A stretch of DNA of 64,000 nucleotides from Microbulbifer sp. TB1203. GTDB taxonomy: Bacteria; Pseudomonadota; Gammaproteobacteria; Pseudomonadales; Cellvibrionaceae. The notes under the pieces were generated by a model, which was not told the DNA's origin, searched no databases, and saw nothing but the letters and a program-made list of their open reading frames with translations. The stretch lies in the NCBI RefSeq assembly GCF_030997045.1, contig NZ_CP116899.1, positions 124,001 through 188,000 of the forward strand, given 5' to 3'. Position 1 is the stretch's first letter, and each line of letters opens with the position of its first letter. The position numbers were made by a program, and so were the translations under genes. Shown here in pieces: positions 50,992 to 60,412 of this stretch.

Positions 50992-52205
50992 CGACTGCGG
51001 AACACAACCGATCCCTGTTTGGCAACCTGGCCGGCGCGCTGGCGCGGCTGCGCGCGCCGGGCAAGGGTTCCTCGCTGCTGGTGGCGATCCTGCTCGGGGT
51101 CACGCTGCTGATGTCGGCCGCCAACCTGCTGTTGCCCGCCGAATCGCCGCTATACGTGAGCACCTACACCATCACGCTGATGGGCAAGTACCTGTGCTTT
51201 GCCATGTTGGCGATGGCGGTGGATATCGTGTGGGGATACTGCGGCATCCTGAGCCTCGGTCACGGCGCCTTCTTTGCGCTGGGCGGCTACGGTATGGGCA
51301 TGTACCTGATGCGCCAGATCGGCGATCGCGGTGTCTACGGCAATCCGGACCTGCCGGATTTCATGGTGTTCCTCAACTGGCAGGAGCTGCCCTGGTATTG
51401 GCAGGGTATGGACCAGTTCTGGTTCGCGCTGCTGATGGCCCTGCTGGTGCCAGGTCTGCTGGCGTTTGTGTTCGGCTGGCTGGCGTTCCGATCGCGCGTC
51501 ACCGGGGTATACCTGTCGATCATGACCCAGGCGCTCACCTACGCCCTGATGCTGGCTTTCTTCCGCAATGAGATGGGATTCGGCGGCAACAACGGCCTGA
51601 CGGATTTCAAGGACATACTCGGCTTCGACCTGCAGGCAGATGGCACCCGCGTGGCCCTGCTGATGGCGACGGCGTTGCTATTGGCGCTTACCTTTGTCGC
51701 AAGCCGTGCCATCGTGCACTCGCGGCTCGGGCGCGTGGTGGTGGCCATCCGCGATGCCGAGCCGCGCGCGCGTTTTCTCGGCTACCGCACCGAGCGCTAC
51801 AAGGTGTGGCTGTTCGTCTATTCCGCGGTGGTGGCGGCGGTGGCGGGCATGCTCTACGTGCCCCAGGTAGGCATCATCAATCCGGGCGAGTTTTCGCCAC
51901 TCAATTCCATCGAGGTGGTGGTGTGGGTCGCGGTCGGCGGCCGCGGCACCTTGTACGGCGCCATAGTCGGTGCCCTGCTGGTGAACTACGCCAAGACCCG
52001 TTTTACCGCGGTGATGCCGGACGGCTGGCTGTTTGCCCTCGGCACCCTGTTCGTGGTGGTCACCGTACTGCTGCCGAAAGGCCTCGTCGGCCTGCTGCAG
52101 CGCGCCCGGACGACAGATGCGGAAACGCGAGGGGAAAATAATACAGGCGAAGTTTCAGCAGGCAATGCGCCTGCTGAACCGATCACTGGGGAGGCTCGGG
52201 CATGA
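50988..52205 (+). CDS. urtC: Urea ABC transporter permease UrtC
   Basis: The protein contains LIV-type permease helices and the blocks AMAVDIVWGYCGILSLGHGA, FFALGGYGMGMYLM and VVAIRDAEPRARFLGYRTE. The C-terminal variable tail (DAETRGENNTGEVSAGNAPA) is short and polar. The start ATG at 50988 overlaps the urtB stop (ATGA); an upstream in-frame ATG lies in urtB. Length 405 aa is within the family range. Confidence 0.95.
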   Translation: MTTAEHNRSLFGNLAGALARLRAPGKGSSLLVAILLGVTLLMSAANLLLPAESPLYVSTYTITLMGKYLCFAMLAMAVDIVWGYCGILSLGHGAFFALGGYGMGMYLMRQIGDRGVYGNPDLPDFMVFLNWQELPWYWQGMDQFWFALLMALLVPGLLAFVFGWLAFRSRVTGVYLSIMTQALTYALMLAFFRNEMGFGGNNGLTDFKDILGFDLQADGTRVALLMATALLLALTFVASRAIVHSRLGRVVVAIRDAEPRARFLGYRTERYKVWLFVYSAVVAAVAGMLYVPQVGIINPGEFSPLNSIEVVVWVAVGGRGTLYGAIVGALLVNYAKTRFTAVMPDGWLFALGTLFVVVTVLLPKGLVGLLQRARTTDAETRGENNTGEVSAGNAPAEPITGEARA

Positions 52206-53035
52206 ACGTAACGGCACAGGCACGCGAACTGTTGCGACGCGATACCACTTGGCCATTTCTGGTACCGCGCCAGCGGGCCGTGGACGTCTCACATCAGGTG
52301 ATCCTGTACATCGAGGGGCTGAGTGTCAGTTTCGATGGCTTCAAGGCGTTGAACGATCTGAATCTCTATGTGAACGACGGCGAGCTGCGTTGCCTGATCG
52401 GGGCCAACGGCGCGGGCAAAACCACGCTGATGGACGTGATCACCGGCAAGACCCGCTGCGATAGCGGCAGCGCCTGGTTCGGCCAGAACATCGACCTGCT
52501 GGCGCACGACGAGGCGGCGATTGCGCAGCTGGGTATCGGGCGCAAATTCCAGAAGCCCACGGTGTTCGAGGCACACACGGTGTACACCAACCTGGAGCTC
52601 TCCCTGAAAGGCGGTAAGGGCGCCTGGTCTGCCCTGACCGCAGCCCTCAACGGTGAGCAGCGCGACCGCATCGACCGAGTGCTGGAAACCATCGGGCTGG
52701 CGAAGGCGCGCTACCAACTTGCCGGCGCTCTCTCCCACGGGCAGAAGCAGTGGCTGGAAATCGGCATGTTGCTGGCGGCCGAGCCGCGCCTGCTGCTGAT
52801 CGACGAACCCGTTGCGGGCATGACCGCGGAAGAGGCCGAGCGCACCGCGGAACTGCTGACCTCCCTGGCCGGCGAGCACACGGTGATCGTGGTGGAACAC
52901 GATATGGAATTCGTGCGCAGCATTGCGCGCACGGTGACGGTACTGCACCAGGGGACGGTACTGGCGGAGGGCACCATGGACCAGGTGCAGAACAATCCCG
53001 ACGTGATCGAGGTTTATCTGGGGGAGGGCGCATGA
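52202..53035 (+). CDS. urtD: Urea ABC transporter ATP-binding protein UrtD
   Basis: Walker A GANGAGKTTLMDVITG, signature LSHGQKQWLEIGMLLAAEP and Walker B LLLIDEPVAGM are complete. The family-typical LGIGRKFQKPTVFEAHTVYT is also present. The protein carries about 35 extra residues at its N-terminus. The start overlaps urtC by 4 bp (ATGA). UrtD and UrtE energise the UrtBC channel. Confidence 0.96.
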   Translation: MNVTAQARELLRRDTTWPFLVPRQRAVDVSHQVILYIEGLSVSFDGFKALNDLNLYVNDGELRCLIGANGAGKTTLMDVITGKTRCDSGSAWFGQNIDLLAHDEAAIAQLGIGRKFQKPTVFEAHTVYTNLELSLKGGKGAWSALTAALNGEQRDRIDRVLETIGLAKARYQLAGALSHGQKQWLEIGMLLAAEPRLLLIDEPVAGMTAEEAERTAELLTSLAGEHTVIVVEHDMEFVRSIARTVTVLHQGTVLAEGTMDQVQNNPDVIEVYLGEGA

Positions 53036-53727
53036 TCCGAATCGAAAAACTCAACCAGAAATACGGCGGTACGCAGATTCTCTGGGATCTCGACCTGGAT
53101 GTGGAAAAAGGTTCGTGCACCTGCATCATGGGCCGCAATGGCGCCGGCAAGACCACCCTGCTCAAGTGCCTGATGGGGCTGTTGCCGGCGAGCGACGGGC
53201 GCATTCTGTTCGGGGGCAAGCCCATTGAAGGGCGCGCGGCACAGGCGCGCGCGCATCTCGGCATCGGTTATGTGCCCCAGGGGCGGGATATTTTTCCGCT
53301 GCTGACGGTGGAGGAAAACCTGCAGATCGGACTGCCGGCCCGCAAGGACAAGGCGCGCCGGATTCCCCCGCGGATCTTTGAACTGTTTCCGGTACTGAAG
53401 GACATGCTGCACCGCCGTGGCGGTGACCTGTCCGGCGGCCAGCAACAGCAACTGGCCATCGGGCGCGCACTGGTGATCGATCCCAAGGTATTGATCCTCG
53501 ACGAACCCAATGAAGGCATCCAGCCCAACATCGTGCGCCAGATCGGCGATGTGATCCGGATGCTGAACGAGGAGGACGGGCTGACGGTCATCCTGGTGGA
53601 ACAGAAACTGGGCTTCGCCCGCCGCGTTGGGCGCGAGTTCCGTCTGATGCAGAAGGGGCGGATTGTGGCCGCCGATCAAATGGCGAAACTGGACGACGGT
53701 TTGATTCGGCAGTACCTGGCGGTGTGA
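53032..53727 (+). CDS. urtE: Urea ABC transporter ATP-binding protein UrtE
   Basis: This second ATPase has Walker A GRNGAGKTTLLKCLMGLL, signature DLSGGQQQQLAIGRAL and Walker B VLILDEPNEGIQPNIV. The start MIRIEKLNQKYGGTQILWD at 53032 overlaps the urtD stop by 4 bp; a longer open frame on the same strand in another phase is a shadow. Length 231 aa is standard. It ends the operon, followed by a repeat-rich gap. Confidence 0.97.
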   Translation: MIRIEKLNQKYGGTQILWDLDLDVEKGSCTCIMGRNGAGKTTLLKCLMGLLPASDGRILFGGKPIEGRAAQARAHLGIGYVPQGRDIFPLLTVEENLQIGLPARKDKARRIPPRIFELFPVLKDMLHRRGGDLSGGQQQQLAIGRALVIDPKVLILDEPNEGIQPNIVRQIGDVIRMLNEEDGLTVILVEQKLGFARRVGREFRLMQKGRIVAADQMAKLDDGLIRQYLAV

Positions 53728-53971
53728 AGATTTCGGGCCAGCCTTAACTTGGTAGCACTGGGGACAGGCGTGGATGATACTGAGTTGAGAGTTTCTGTAG
53801 CCAGTTTGTAGGAGCCTGCCATGCAGGCGATTGGGGCGGTGCTATCGGCAATATTTGTTTCGCCGGCAGGGCTGGCTCCCACAGGGTTTCTCCTTAACCC
53901 GGTGCCATCCGGGTCAGACACGAATGGCACTAAGTTAAGCTCCGAGCTGCTCCTGCTCCTGAGGATTGCGC

Positions 53972-54049
53972 TGTAGGAGCCTGCTTGCAGGCGAACATTC
54001 CCGGTGCCCTGCCGCGACTTCAATTCGCCTGCAAGCAGGCTCCTACAGG
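53972..54049. repeat. Palindromic GTAGGAGCCTGCTTGCAGGCGAAC element, copy 2
   Basis: This copy of the 16158-16231 element has arms CTGTAGGAGCCTGCTTGCAG and the complement near 54030-54049. The spacer differs from the first copy. Confidence 0.8.
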
Positions 54050-54087
54050 GAGATTCCGCTTAACTTAGTGCCATCCGGGTCAGACGC

Positions 54088-54202
54088 TAATACCGCTACC
54101 TTAAGCCGAAAATCGGCATATTTGTAGGATGGGCAAAGCGTAGCGTGCCCATCAAGGTCCTGGAAGATGGGCACGTCGCTACGCTCCTTTGCCCATCCTA
54201 CG
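54088..54202. repeat. Inverted element G, copy 2
   Basis: This is a near-identical copy of 46216-46355 in reverse orientation, including the shared AATCGGCATATTTGTAGGAT segment and the hairpin with GCCCATCAAGG. The two copies bracket the porin and urtABCDE. Confidence 0.85.
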
Positions 54203-54219
54203 ACTTCGTGCCATTCGGG

Positions 54220-55221
54220 TCAGACGCTGCGCCTGCCGGACAGGTTCAGCGTCAGTTCCAGCAGCCCCGTCCAGGGGTCCTGGTCTTTGCCGCCCTTGAT
54301 TGCGGCGTCCACCGCGCGGGCGCGCAGCAACAGGCCTTCCAACTGGCGCGGGCGCAGGCGGGCGAGGGCGGCCTGCACCAGAGGTTGGCGTTTCTGGATG
54401 CGAACCAGGCGTGCCAGCTGCTGGCCCTGCTCCAGCTTCTCGCCGATTTCCAGCAGGCCGCGGATTTCCCGCGCCAGGGCCCAGAGCACCACCGGTGCCT
54501 CTACACCCTCGGCACGCAGGCCGTGCAGGGTTTTGATTGCGCCCTCGGCATCGCCGGCAAGGGCCTTGTCGATCAGGCCGAACACATCGTAGCGGGCGGA
54601 ACTGGCGACCGCGTCGCTCATGGTTTCGGGGGTGATCAGGTTGTCGGTGCTGAGCAGCTTGAGCTTTTCGATTTCCTGGCTGGCGGCCAGCAGGTTGCCC
54701 TCGACACGGGAGGCCAATATCTGGATAGCCTCCGGCTCCGCATCCAGCCCCGCAGCGCGCAGGCGCTGGTGAATCCAGCGGGGCATTTCCCGGGCGTCCA
54801 CCGGCCACACCTGTATCAATGCGCCTTTTGGTTCCAGCGATTTGATCCACTTGCTGTTGAGCTGGGAGCGGTCCAGCCTGGGCAGTACCAGCAACAGCAG
54901 CAGGTCGCCGTCGCTGACGGCGGCGAATTCCTGCAGCGCCTTGCTGCCCTTGTCGCCGGGCTTGCCGCTTGGCAGGCGCAGCTCGATGATTTTCTTTTCC
55001 GCAAACAGGGACAGACTGCCGGCGGAGGCGAACAGCAGGCCCCAGTCGAAGTTGTGTTCCGCGTGCAGCAGCTCGCGCTCGCTGAATCCCTGTTTCCTGG
55101 CGGCGGCGCGAATGCTGTCACAGCACTCCTGCACCAGCAGCGGCTCGTCGCCGGAGACGATGTAGATGGGGGCCAGGCCCTTGTTCAAATTCTGCTGCAG
55201 TTGTCCGGGATTAATGCGCAC
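54220..55221 (-). CDS. holA: DNA polymerase III delta subunit
   Basis: HolA opens the beta clamp during clamp loading. The sequence aligns with E. coli HolA: INPGQLQQNLNKGLAPIYIV, GDEPLLVQE, LPRWIHQRLRAAGL-type AAA-like region, EGNLLAASQEIEKLKLL and the late LLRARAVDAAIKG. A GTG start at 55221 just after the lptE stop matches the family N-terminus; an ATG at 55254 inside lptE is an alternative. The usual downstream nadD is absent. Confidence 0.92.
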   Translation of the reverse strand: MRINPGQLQQNLNKGLAPIYIVSGDEPLLVQECCDSIRAAARKQGFSERELLHAEHNFDWGLLFASAGSLSLFAEKKIIELRLPSGKPGDKGSKALQEFAAVSDGDLLLLLVLPRLDRSQLNSKWIKSLEPKGALIQVWPVDAREMPRWIHQRLRAAGLDAEPEAIQILASRVEGNLLAASQEIEKLKLLSTDNLITPETMSDAVASSARYDVFGLIDKALAGDAEGAIKTLHGLRAEGVEAPVVLWALAREIRGLLEIGEKLEQGQQLARLVRIQKRQPLVQAALARLRPRQLEGLLLRARAVDAAIKGGKDQDPWTGLLELTLNLSGRRSV

Positions 55222-55225
55222 TGGA

Positions 55226-55750
55226 TCAGTAGCTCTTGTCTTCCGCCGGCGCATTGACGTCGATGCGGCGCAGCCGGTCGATAATGCGGCCGATCAGTTC
55301 GCGGCGCATTTCCTCGCGCAGCAGGATCTCCTCCTCGCCCTTGCTCACCACTTCGTTGTCGTCCCACTCCAGGGTGCGGTAGACGTCTGCCTCGGCGTGG
55401 TTCAGCAGGGTGTGGCCGCTGCTGTCGCGCACGCTGTAGATGGCGCTGGTGATCAGTTCGTACTCCGAGGCGCGGCCCCTGGCGTCCACCGCCACGGTGC
55501 GCTTGCGCTCTATTTCCTTGTGAATGATCAGTACGTAGTCGGCTTCCTCGGGGGTTTCCGCCATGGGCAGGCCGCTGTTTTGCAGCAGGCGGGTCAGTTC
55601 CTCGGCGATATCGCTGCGCGGGTCCTCCGCGAAGATATACAGCTGGCTGCCCGGCGGGAAGTTCTTTGGCGCGCCGCGCAGGTGCCAGCCACAGCTGGCG
55701 ATGGCGATGAGGGTGAACAGGACCAGGATGCGATTGAAGTTTTGTTTCAT
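55226..55750 (-). CDS. lptE: LPS-assembly lipoprotein LptE
   Basis: LptE plugs the LptD barrel in the outer membrane during LPS export. The N-terminus is a lipoprotein signal with lipobox AIASC followed by GWHLRGAPKNFP, the family hallmark. Later blocks are LTRLLQNSGLPMAETPEEAD and EEEILLREEMRRELIGRIID. Length 174 aa is normal. It sits between leuS and holA as in E. coli, with one small gene intervening, and overlaps that gene by 4 bp. Confidence 0.93.
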   Translation of the reverse strand: MKQNFNRILVLFTLIAIASCGWHLRGAPKNFPPGSQLYIFAEDPRSDIAEELTRLLQNSGLPMAETPEEADYVLIIHKEIERKRTVAVDARGRASEYELITSAIYSVRDSSGHTLLNHAEADVYRTLEWDDNEVVSKGEEEILLREEMRRELIGRIIDRLRRIDVNAPAEDKSY

Positions 55751-56226
55751 TGTTTTCGCGAATAGAAAGTGTGATTGAGTTTCTGCGGCCGCACGCCTTT
55801 GGTGACTGCCTGTATTCCAGGTGCATCGCCGAAGATCAGCTTGCCGTCGATAATGGTGATGATCTGCAGGATTTTCTGTTTGCCGCCGGGCAACTGCATG
55901 CCCCCACTGCGTAATTCGTGCACATCGATATCGATTTGCCGCGCCGATTCGCCGCCCTCAGCAGATACTGACTCACCGAGCTGGTATTTGCCACTGGAGA
56001 TGATTTCCATTCCCATGGTCTGCTTGCACCCGGCATCGGTGTAAAAAACCGTTTTGGCCGTGTAATCGCCGTCGGCGGTGAAACTGCTGGTGACCTGCAG
56101 GTAATTGCCCGAGGCCTTTTTGCACAGGCTCAACCAGTCGCCGACGAGTTCCCTGTTCAGCTCCGCAGCCTCTACCTGAACGGTGGCCAACAGGCCGGCC
56201 ACCAGGATTGCCCATCGATTTTTCAC
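55747..56226 (-). CDS. Secreted hypothetical protein between leuS and lptE
   Basis: The 159-aa protein has a signal peptide (AILVAGLLATVQVEA) and a mature beta-rich domain (GDWLSLCKKASGNYLQVTSS, DGDYTAKTVFYTDAGCKQTM, GKQKILQIITIIDGKLIFGD). Two cysteines may pair. The opening (VGDW...C) and strand pattern resemble lipocalin-like or copper-resistance-type small barrels, without firm homology. It overlaps lptE by ATGA and follows leuS by about 50 bp, so it is cotranscribed with envelope genes. Confidence 0.72.
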   Translation of the reverse strand: MKNRWAILVAGLLATVQVEAAELNRELVGDWLSLCKKASGNYLQVTSSFTADGDYTAKTVFYTDAGCKQTMGMEIISSGKYQLGESVSAEGGESARQIDIDVHELRSGGMQLPGGKQKILQIITIIDGKLIFGDAPGIQAVTKGVRPQKLNHTFYSRKQ

Positions 56227-56274
56227 TGCCCGATCCCCCGAAGTGTGCGGTTTCCCCGGCGGCGCGCGGTCACA

Positions 56275-58884
56275 TTATTTCGCAACAATGTTGACCAGCT
56301 TACCCGGCACGACGATGACTTTGCGCACCGTGGCGTCGCCGATAAATTTCTGTACGTTGTCGTTGGACAGCGCCAGCTTCTCCAGGGTTTCCTTGTCCGC
56401 GTCGGCAGGGGCTTCAAACTTCGCGCGCACCTTGCCGTTCACCTGCACCACCAGGGTGATGCTGGAGCGCACGAGTGCGTTTTCGTCCACCAGCGGCCAC
56501 TGCGCGTCCACCAGCGGTGTGCTGTTGCCCAGCGCCTGCCACAGGCTGTGGCAGATATGCGGAGTCACGGGCGCGAGCAGCAGTACAGCGGCCTGCAGTG
56601 CTTCCCGTTCCACCGCCAGGCCCTGAGCGCTTTCGCGCTCGGCCAGCCTGCCCACTTCGTTGAGCAGTTCCATCACTGCGGCCACGGCGGTGTTGAAGGT
56701 CTGGCGGCGACCGTAGTCGTCGCTGACTTTCTGGATGGTCTCGTGGGTCTTGCGGCGCAGCTGCTGTTGTTGTTCGTTGAGCGCATCGGTGTCGATGTTT
56801 GCACTGCTGCCGCCGGCAGCCCGGTGGCTGTGTACTGTCTTCCACAGTTTGCGCAGGAATCGACTGGCGCCCTCCACGCCGGCGTCGTGCCACTCCAGGG
56901 TCTGTTCCGGCGGCGCGGCGAACATGGTGAACAGGCGCACGGTATCCGCGCCGTATTGCTCCACTGTGGCGTGGGGATCTATGCCGTTGTTCTTCGACTT
57001 GGACATCTTCACCACGCCGCCGGGAATCACTTCCTCACCGGTGGAACGCTGCACCGCCTTTACCGGCTTGCCCTTGTCGTCCCGGGTTACTTCCACGTCG
57101 GAGGGGGCAATCCAGATCTTGTGGCCGTCGGTTTCTCGGTAAAAGGATTCCGCCAGCACCATGCCCTGGCACAGCAGCCGCTCGAAGGGTTCGTCGCTGT
57201 TCACCAGGCCCTCGTCGCGCATCAGCTTGTGGAAGAAGCGCGCGTAGAGCAGGTGCAGGATGGCGTGTTCGATACCGCCCACGTACTGGTCCACCGGCAG
57301 CCAGTAGTTGGCGCGCTCCGGGTCCAGCATTCCCTGGTCGAAATCCGGGCAGGTGTAGCGGGCGTAGTACCAGCTGGATTCCATAAAGGTGTCGAAGGTG
57401 TCGGTCTCGCGCTCCACCGGCTTGCCGTTCAGCTCGTCTTTGCGCCACGCCGGGTCTGCCTTGATCGGCGACTGGACACCGTCCAGTTCCACGTCCTCAG
57501 GCAGCAGTATCGGCAGCTTGTCAGCCGGTACCGGGATCTCGCCGCCGTCTGCCAGGTTGAATATGGGGATGGGGGCGCCCCAGTAGCGCTGGCGGGATAC
57601 GCCCCAGTCGCGCAGCCGGTAGTTGGTGGCGACGCGGCCCTTGCCCGCGGCCTTCAGGGTCTCGGCGATGGCGTCGAAGGCGGCACTGAAATCGAGTCCG
57701 TCGAACTGTTCAAAACCTGGGCCGGAATTCATCAGCCGGCCTTTCTCCACGAAGGCTTCCTTTTCCAAATCGATGGCTTCGCCGTCCGCCGGTTCCACCA
57801 CCTGTTTGATCGGCAGGTGGTATTTGTGTGCGAATTCCCAGTCCCGCTGATCGTGGGCCGGCACCGCCATCACTGCGCCGGAGCCGTAGTCCATCAGCAC
57901 ATAGTTGGCGATCCACACCGGAACCTCCTCGCCGGTGATCGGGTGGATGGCTTTGATACCGGTGTCCATCCCTTTCTTCTCCATGGTGGCCATATCGGCC
58001 TCGGAAAGGGACTGCCTCTTGCACTCGGCGATAAATTCCTTCAGTCCGGGGTTGTCTTTCGCCAGCGCCAGGGCGATGGGGTGCTCGGCGGCGAGGGAGA
58101 CGTAGGTGACGCCCATCAGGGTGTCCGGACGGGTGGTGTAAACATCGAAGTGATCGACGCCGGCGATGGCCTGCGGAAGTGCGAAGCTCAGCTCCACTCC
58201 TTTGCTCTTGCCGATCCAGTTGCGCTGCATCGTGCGCACCTGCTCTGGCCAGTGGGGCAGCTTGTCCAGGTCGGCGAGCAGTTCTTCCGCGTAGTCGGTG
58301 ATCTTTATAAACCACTGTGCCAGTTCGCGGCGCTCCACGGTGGTGCCGCAGCGCCAGCAGCAGCCGTCTTCCACCTGCTCGTTGGCCAGTACCGTTTGGT
58401 CGTGGGGGCACCAGTTCACCGCCGAGTTCTTCTTGTAGACGAGGCCCTTTTCATAGAGGCGGGTGAAAAACCACTGTTCCCAGCGGTAGTAGGACGGCTG
58501 GCAGGTGGCCAGTTCCCGGGACCAGTCGAAGCCGAAGCCCAGCGCCTTCAACTGGCCTTTCATGTAATCGATATTGGCGTAGGTCCATTTGGCCGGCGCC
58601 GTCTTGTTCTGGATGGCTGCGTTCTCCGCGGGCAGGCCGAAGGCGTCCCAGCCCATGGGGTGCAGTACATTCTTGCCCTGCATGCGCTGGTAGCGTGAGA
58701 TCACGTCGGTGATGGTGTAATTGCGCACATGGCCCATGTGCAGCTTGCCGCTGGGGTAGGGGAACATGGATAGGCAGTAGAACTTCTCCCTGCTGGGGTC
58801 CTCCGTCACTTCAAAGCTCTTCTTCTCCTCCCAGAACTGCTGGGCGGACGCTTCGACTGCGGAGGGGTTGTACTGCTCTTCCAT
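56275..58884 (-). CDS. leuS: Leucyl-tRNA synthetase
   Basis: LeuRS charges tRNA-Leu. The class I HIGH-type motif is PYPSGKLHMGHVRNYT and the KMSKS loop is VVKMSKSKNNGIDPHATVEQ. The editing domain includes MAVPAHDQRDWEFAHKY. The zinc-binding region shows CPHDQ and CCWRCGT. Length 869 aa is normal for bacteria. It starts an operon with the secreted protein, lptE and holA, and is divergent from a YbeL-like gene, the same neighbourhood as in E. coli. Confidence 0.97.
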   Translation of the reverse strand: MEEQYNPSAVEASAQQFWEEKKSFEVTEDPSREKFYCLSMFPYPSGKLHMGHVRNYTITDVISRYQRMQGKNVLHPMGWDAFGLPAENAAIQNKTAPAKWTYANIDYMKGQLKALGFGFDWSRELATCQPSYYRWEQWFFTRLYEKGLVYKKNSAVNWCPHDQTVLANEQVEDGCCWRCGTTVERRELAQWFIKITDYAEELLADLDKLPHWPEQVRTMQRNWIGKSKGVELSFALPQAIAGVDHFDVYTTRPDTLMGVTYVSLAAEHPIALALAKDNPGLKEFIAECKRQSLSEADMATMEKKGMDTGIKAIHPITGEEVPVWIANYVLMDYGSGAVMAVPAHDQRDWEFAHKYHLPIKQVVEPADGEAIDLEKEAFVEKGRLMNSGPGFEQFDGLDFSAAFDAIAETLKAAGKGRVATNYRLRDWGVSRQRYWGAPIPIFNLADGGEIPVPADKLPILLPEDVELDGVQSPIKADPAWRKDELNGKPVERETDTFDTFMESSWYYARYTCPDFDQGMLDPERANYWLPVDQYVGGIEHAILHLLYARFFHKLMRDEGLVNSDEPFERLLCQGMVLAESFYRETDGHKIWIAPSDVEVTRDDKGKPVKAVQRSTGEEVIPGGVVKMSKSKNNGIDPHATVEQYGADTVRLFTMFAAPPEQTLEWHDAGVEGASRFLRKLWKTVHSHRAAGGSSANIDTDALNEQQQQLRRKTHETIQKVSDDYGRRQTFNTAVAAVMELLNEVGRLAERESAQGLAVEREALQAAVLLLAPVTPHICHSLWQALGNSTPLVDAQWPLVDENALVRSSITLVVQVNGKVRAKFEAPADADKETLEKLALSNDNVQKFIGDATVRKVIVVPGKLVNIVAK

Positions 58885-58995
58885 CGATTGGGGACCTATA
58901 CTCTGTGATCGAAATTTGAGGGGGGAATTTTCAACCTACCCTGTAGGAGCGACATCGTTTACGATGCCGAAGCGCCGAATTATAGGAGGGATGCC

Positions 58996-59448
58996 GTGAC
59001 GAAGGAACCGAAGCTGCCGCCGGAAGACGAGGACCTGACAGAAGAACTGCGCCGGGACCTGGAGAACCTGATAGAGGACGAACTGGCGGTGGAAGATCTC
59101 ACCGCGAATAAGGTGGCCTTCCTGCGCGCCTGGTTGAAAGATGATCTGCACCGTGCCGGAGACTATATGCGCGGGTTGGGCGGTGAAATTCGGACACTGG
59201 AAGAGCGCACCGGCGACTGGCTGCTGGATGCCGCCGACCCTACCGAGACCGCCTGGCCCAACCTGATGCGCTGTATCCGGCGGGGCCAGCCCTGGGCCCT
59301 GGCCGGGGAGCGGGTCGGCGCTGGCGAAGAGCTGCAGTGCCTGGGTTGTGGCTACCGGGCCATGCCGCCGCAGAACAGCCAGATCACTCCCTGCCACCGC
59401 TGCGGCTACGGCTGCTTCCGGCAGATCGAAGGCGGCCTGGACGAATAG
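58996..59448 (+). CDS. Zinc-ribbon protein, YbeL/DUF1451 family
   Basis: The N-terminal two thirds is acidic and helical (LTEELRRDLENLIEDELAVE), followed by a C-terminal zinc ribbon with paired cysteines LQCLGCGYRAM and TPCHRCGYGCF. E. coli YbeL, also divergent from leuS, has the same layout. Function unknown. A GTG start at 58996 follows AGGAGG. It ends 1 bp before the next gene. Confidence 0.88.
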   Translation: MTKEPKLPPEDEDLTEELRRDLENLIEDELAVEDLTANKVAFLRAWLKDDLHRAGDYMRGLGGEIRTLEERTGDWLLDAADPTETAWPNLMRCIRRGQPWALAGERVGAGEELQCLGCGYRAMPPQNSQITPCHRCGYGCFRQIEGGLDE

Positions 59449-59449
59449 G

Positions 59450-60232
59450 GTGGAAGTGCACACCACTCTGGCCGCTCTGGTGATGCCGCCGTTCCTCCCC
59501 TTGCTGGGCCTGTTGCTGGCCTTTGTCTTGTGGCTTTTCCCCGCCACTTCGCCTTTCGCCAAATTGTCACTGCCCCTTGCTATCCTCTCCTTTGCCGTCC
59601 TGTGGACTTGCGCAACACCGGCCTTCTCCTCCTGGCTCGGGGAGCGGCTGAACAGGATGTCGCCGGCGCCGGAGGCGGTGCCCCAAGCGGTGGTGATTCT
59701 GGGCGGTGGCCGTTACCGGGATGAGAATTCCGGTAACGAGCGCCTTTCCGCCACCAGCCTGGAGCGGGTGATCTGGGCCATGGAAAAGGCTCCCTCGCAG
59801 CTGCCGCTGATGGTTTCCGGGGGGCGGGTATACGAAGGGGAGCGGGCCCCGGAGGCCGAACTGATGGCCGGGGTGATACAGGAGCTGTTTCAACGCCCGG
59901 TGACTTGGCGCGAGAATTGCAGTCGAACAACCGCAGAGAATGCGGTCAACAGTGCGGCGCTGCTGCACGATTCCGGTGTGGAAAGTGTGGTGCTGGTGAC
60001 CCACTGGTGGCATATGCCCCGCGCCGCGGAGGTGTTTGCCCGCTCTGGCCTGCAGGTGCAGCCCCTGCCGGTGGGCACTTCGGCTGAACTGCTGCCCCGG
60101 GCGCAGAGCGGACTGCTGCGCTGGTTGCCCAGCGCCCCGGCACTGCTGCGCACCCAGGTGTACTGGCGGGAATGGCTGGCGCGTCGGTGGTACCACTGGA
60201 CGGCCCTGCCGCCGGTGAGATCCTCCTGTTGA
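59450..60232 (+). CDS. YdcF/ElyC-like DUF218 membrane protein
   Basis: Two N-terminal membrane helices (PPFLPLLGLLLAFVLWLFPA, LPLAILSFAVLWTCATPAFS) are followed by a DUF218 domain with AVVILGGGRYRDENSG, PLMVSGGRV, NCSRTTAENAVNSAALL and VVLVTHWWHMPRAAEVFAR. Members such as ElyC and SanA affect envelope integrity and undecaprenyl-phosphate handling. The start is one of the GTGs at 59450 or 59456, or ATG 59483. It is coupled to the YbeL-like gene. Confidence 0.87.
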   Translation: MEVHTTLAALVMPPFLPLLGLLLAFVLWLFPATSPFAKLSLPLAILSFAVLWTCATPAFSSWLGERLNRMSPAPEAVPQAVVILGGGRYRDENSGNERLSATSLERVIWAMEKAPSQLPLMVSGGRVYEGERAPEAELMAGVIQELFQRPVTWRENCSRTTAENAVNSAALLHDSGVESVVLVTHWWHMPRAAEVFARSGLQVQPLPVGTSAELLPRAQSGLLRWLPSAPALLRTQVYWREWLARRWYHWTALPPVRSSC

Positions 60233-60412
60233 GGAACCTTTGGGGCGATGACAGCTCTTAAACAGTCAACCCGACACCGGAATTCGAAGATCGTTGAAAA
60301 CGCGTTACCCGACAAAGTCCGGGTAGGGGGCTCACAGTCGATTGATCGGACTGCCGGCAACTGTAGAAGTGGAGTGACGGCTGTGGACAACAATGAGAGA
60401 GGTACTTTCGAG

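Larger units (their letters stand above)
53728..54219. other. Repeat-dense gap after urtE
   Basis: No gene is found. It contains two GTAGGAGCCTGC-type palindromes (53805-53882 degenerate and 53972-54049 complete), three copies of a GTGCCATCCGGGTCAGAC-like segment (near 53903, 54068 and 54208), and inverted element G2. It terminates the convergent urt and holA operons. Confidence 0.7.

Noticed and set aside
52750..53031. N-terminal extension of the long frame covering urtE
   Set aside because: It is out of phase with urtD, is Arg/Gly-rich, and the true UrtE start is the ATG overlapping the urtD stop.
56245..58698. 817-codon plus-strand frame opposite leuS
   Set aside because: It is the complement of an intact leucyl-tRNA synthetase and has no recognisable domain.
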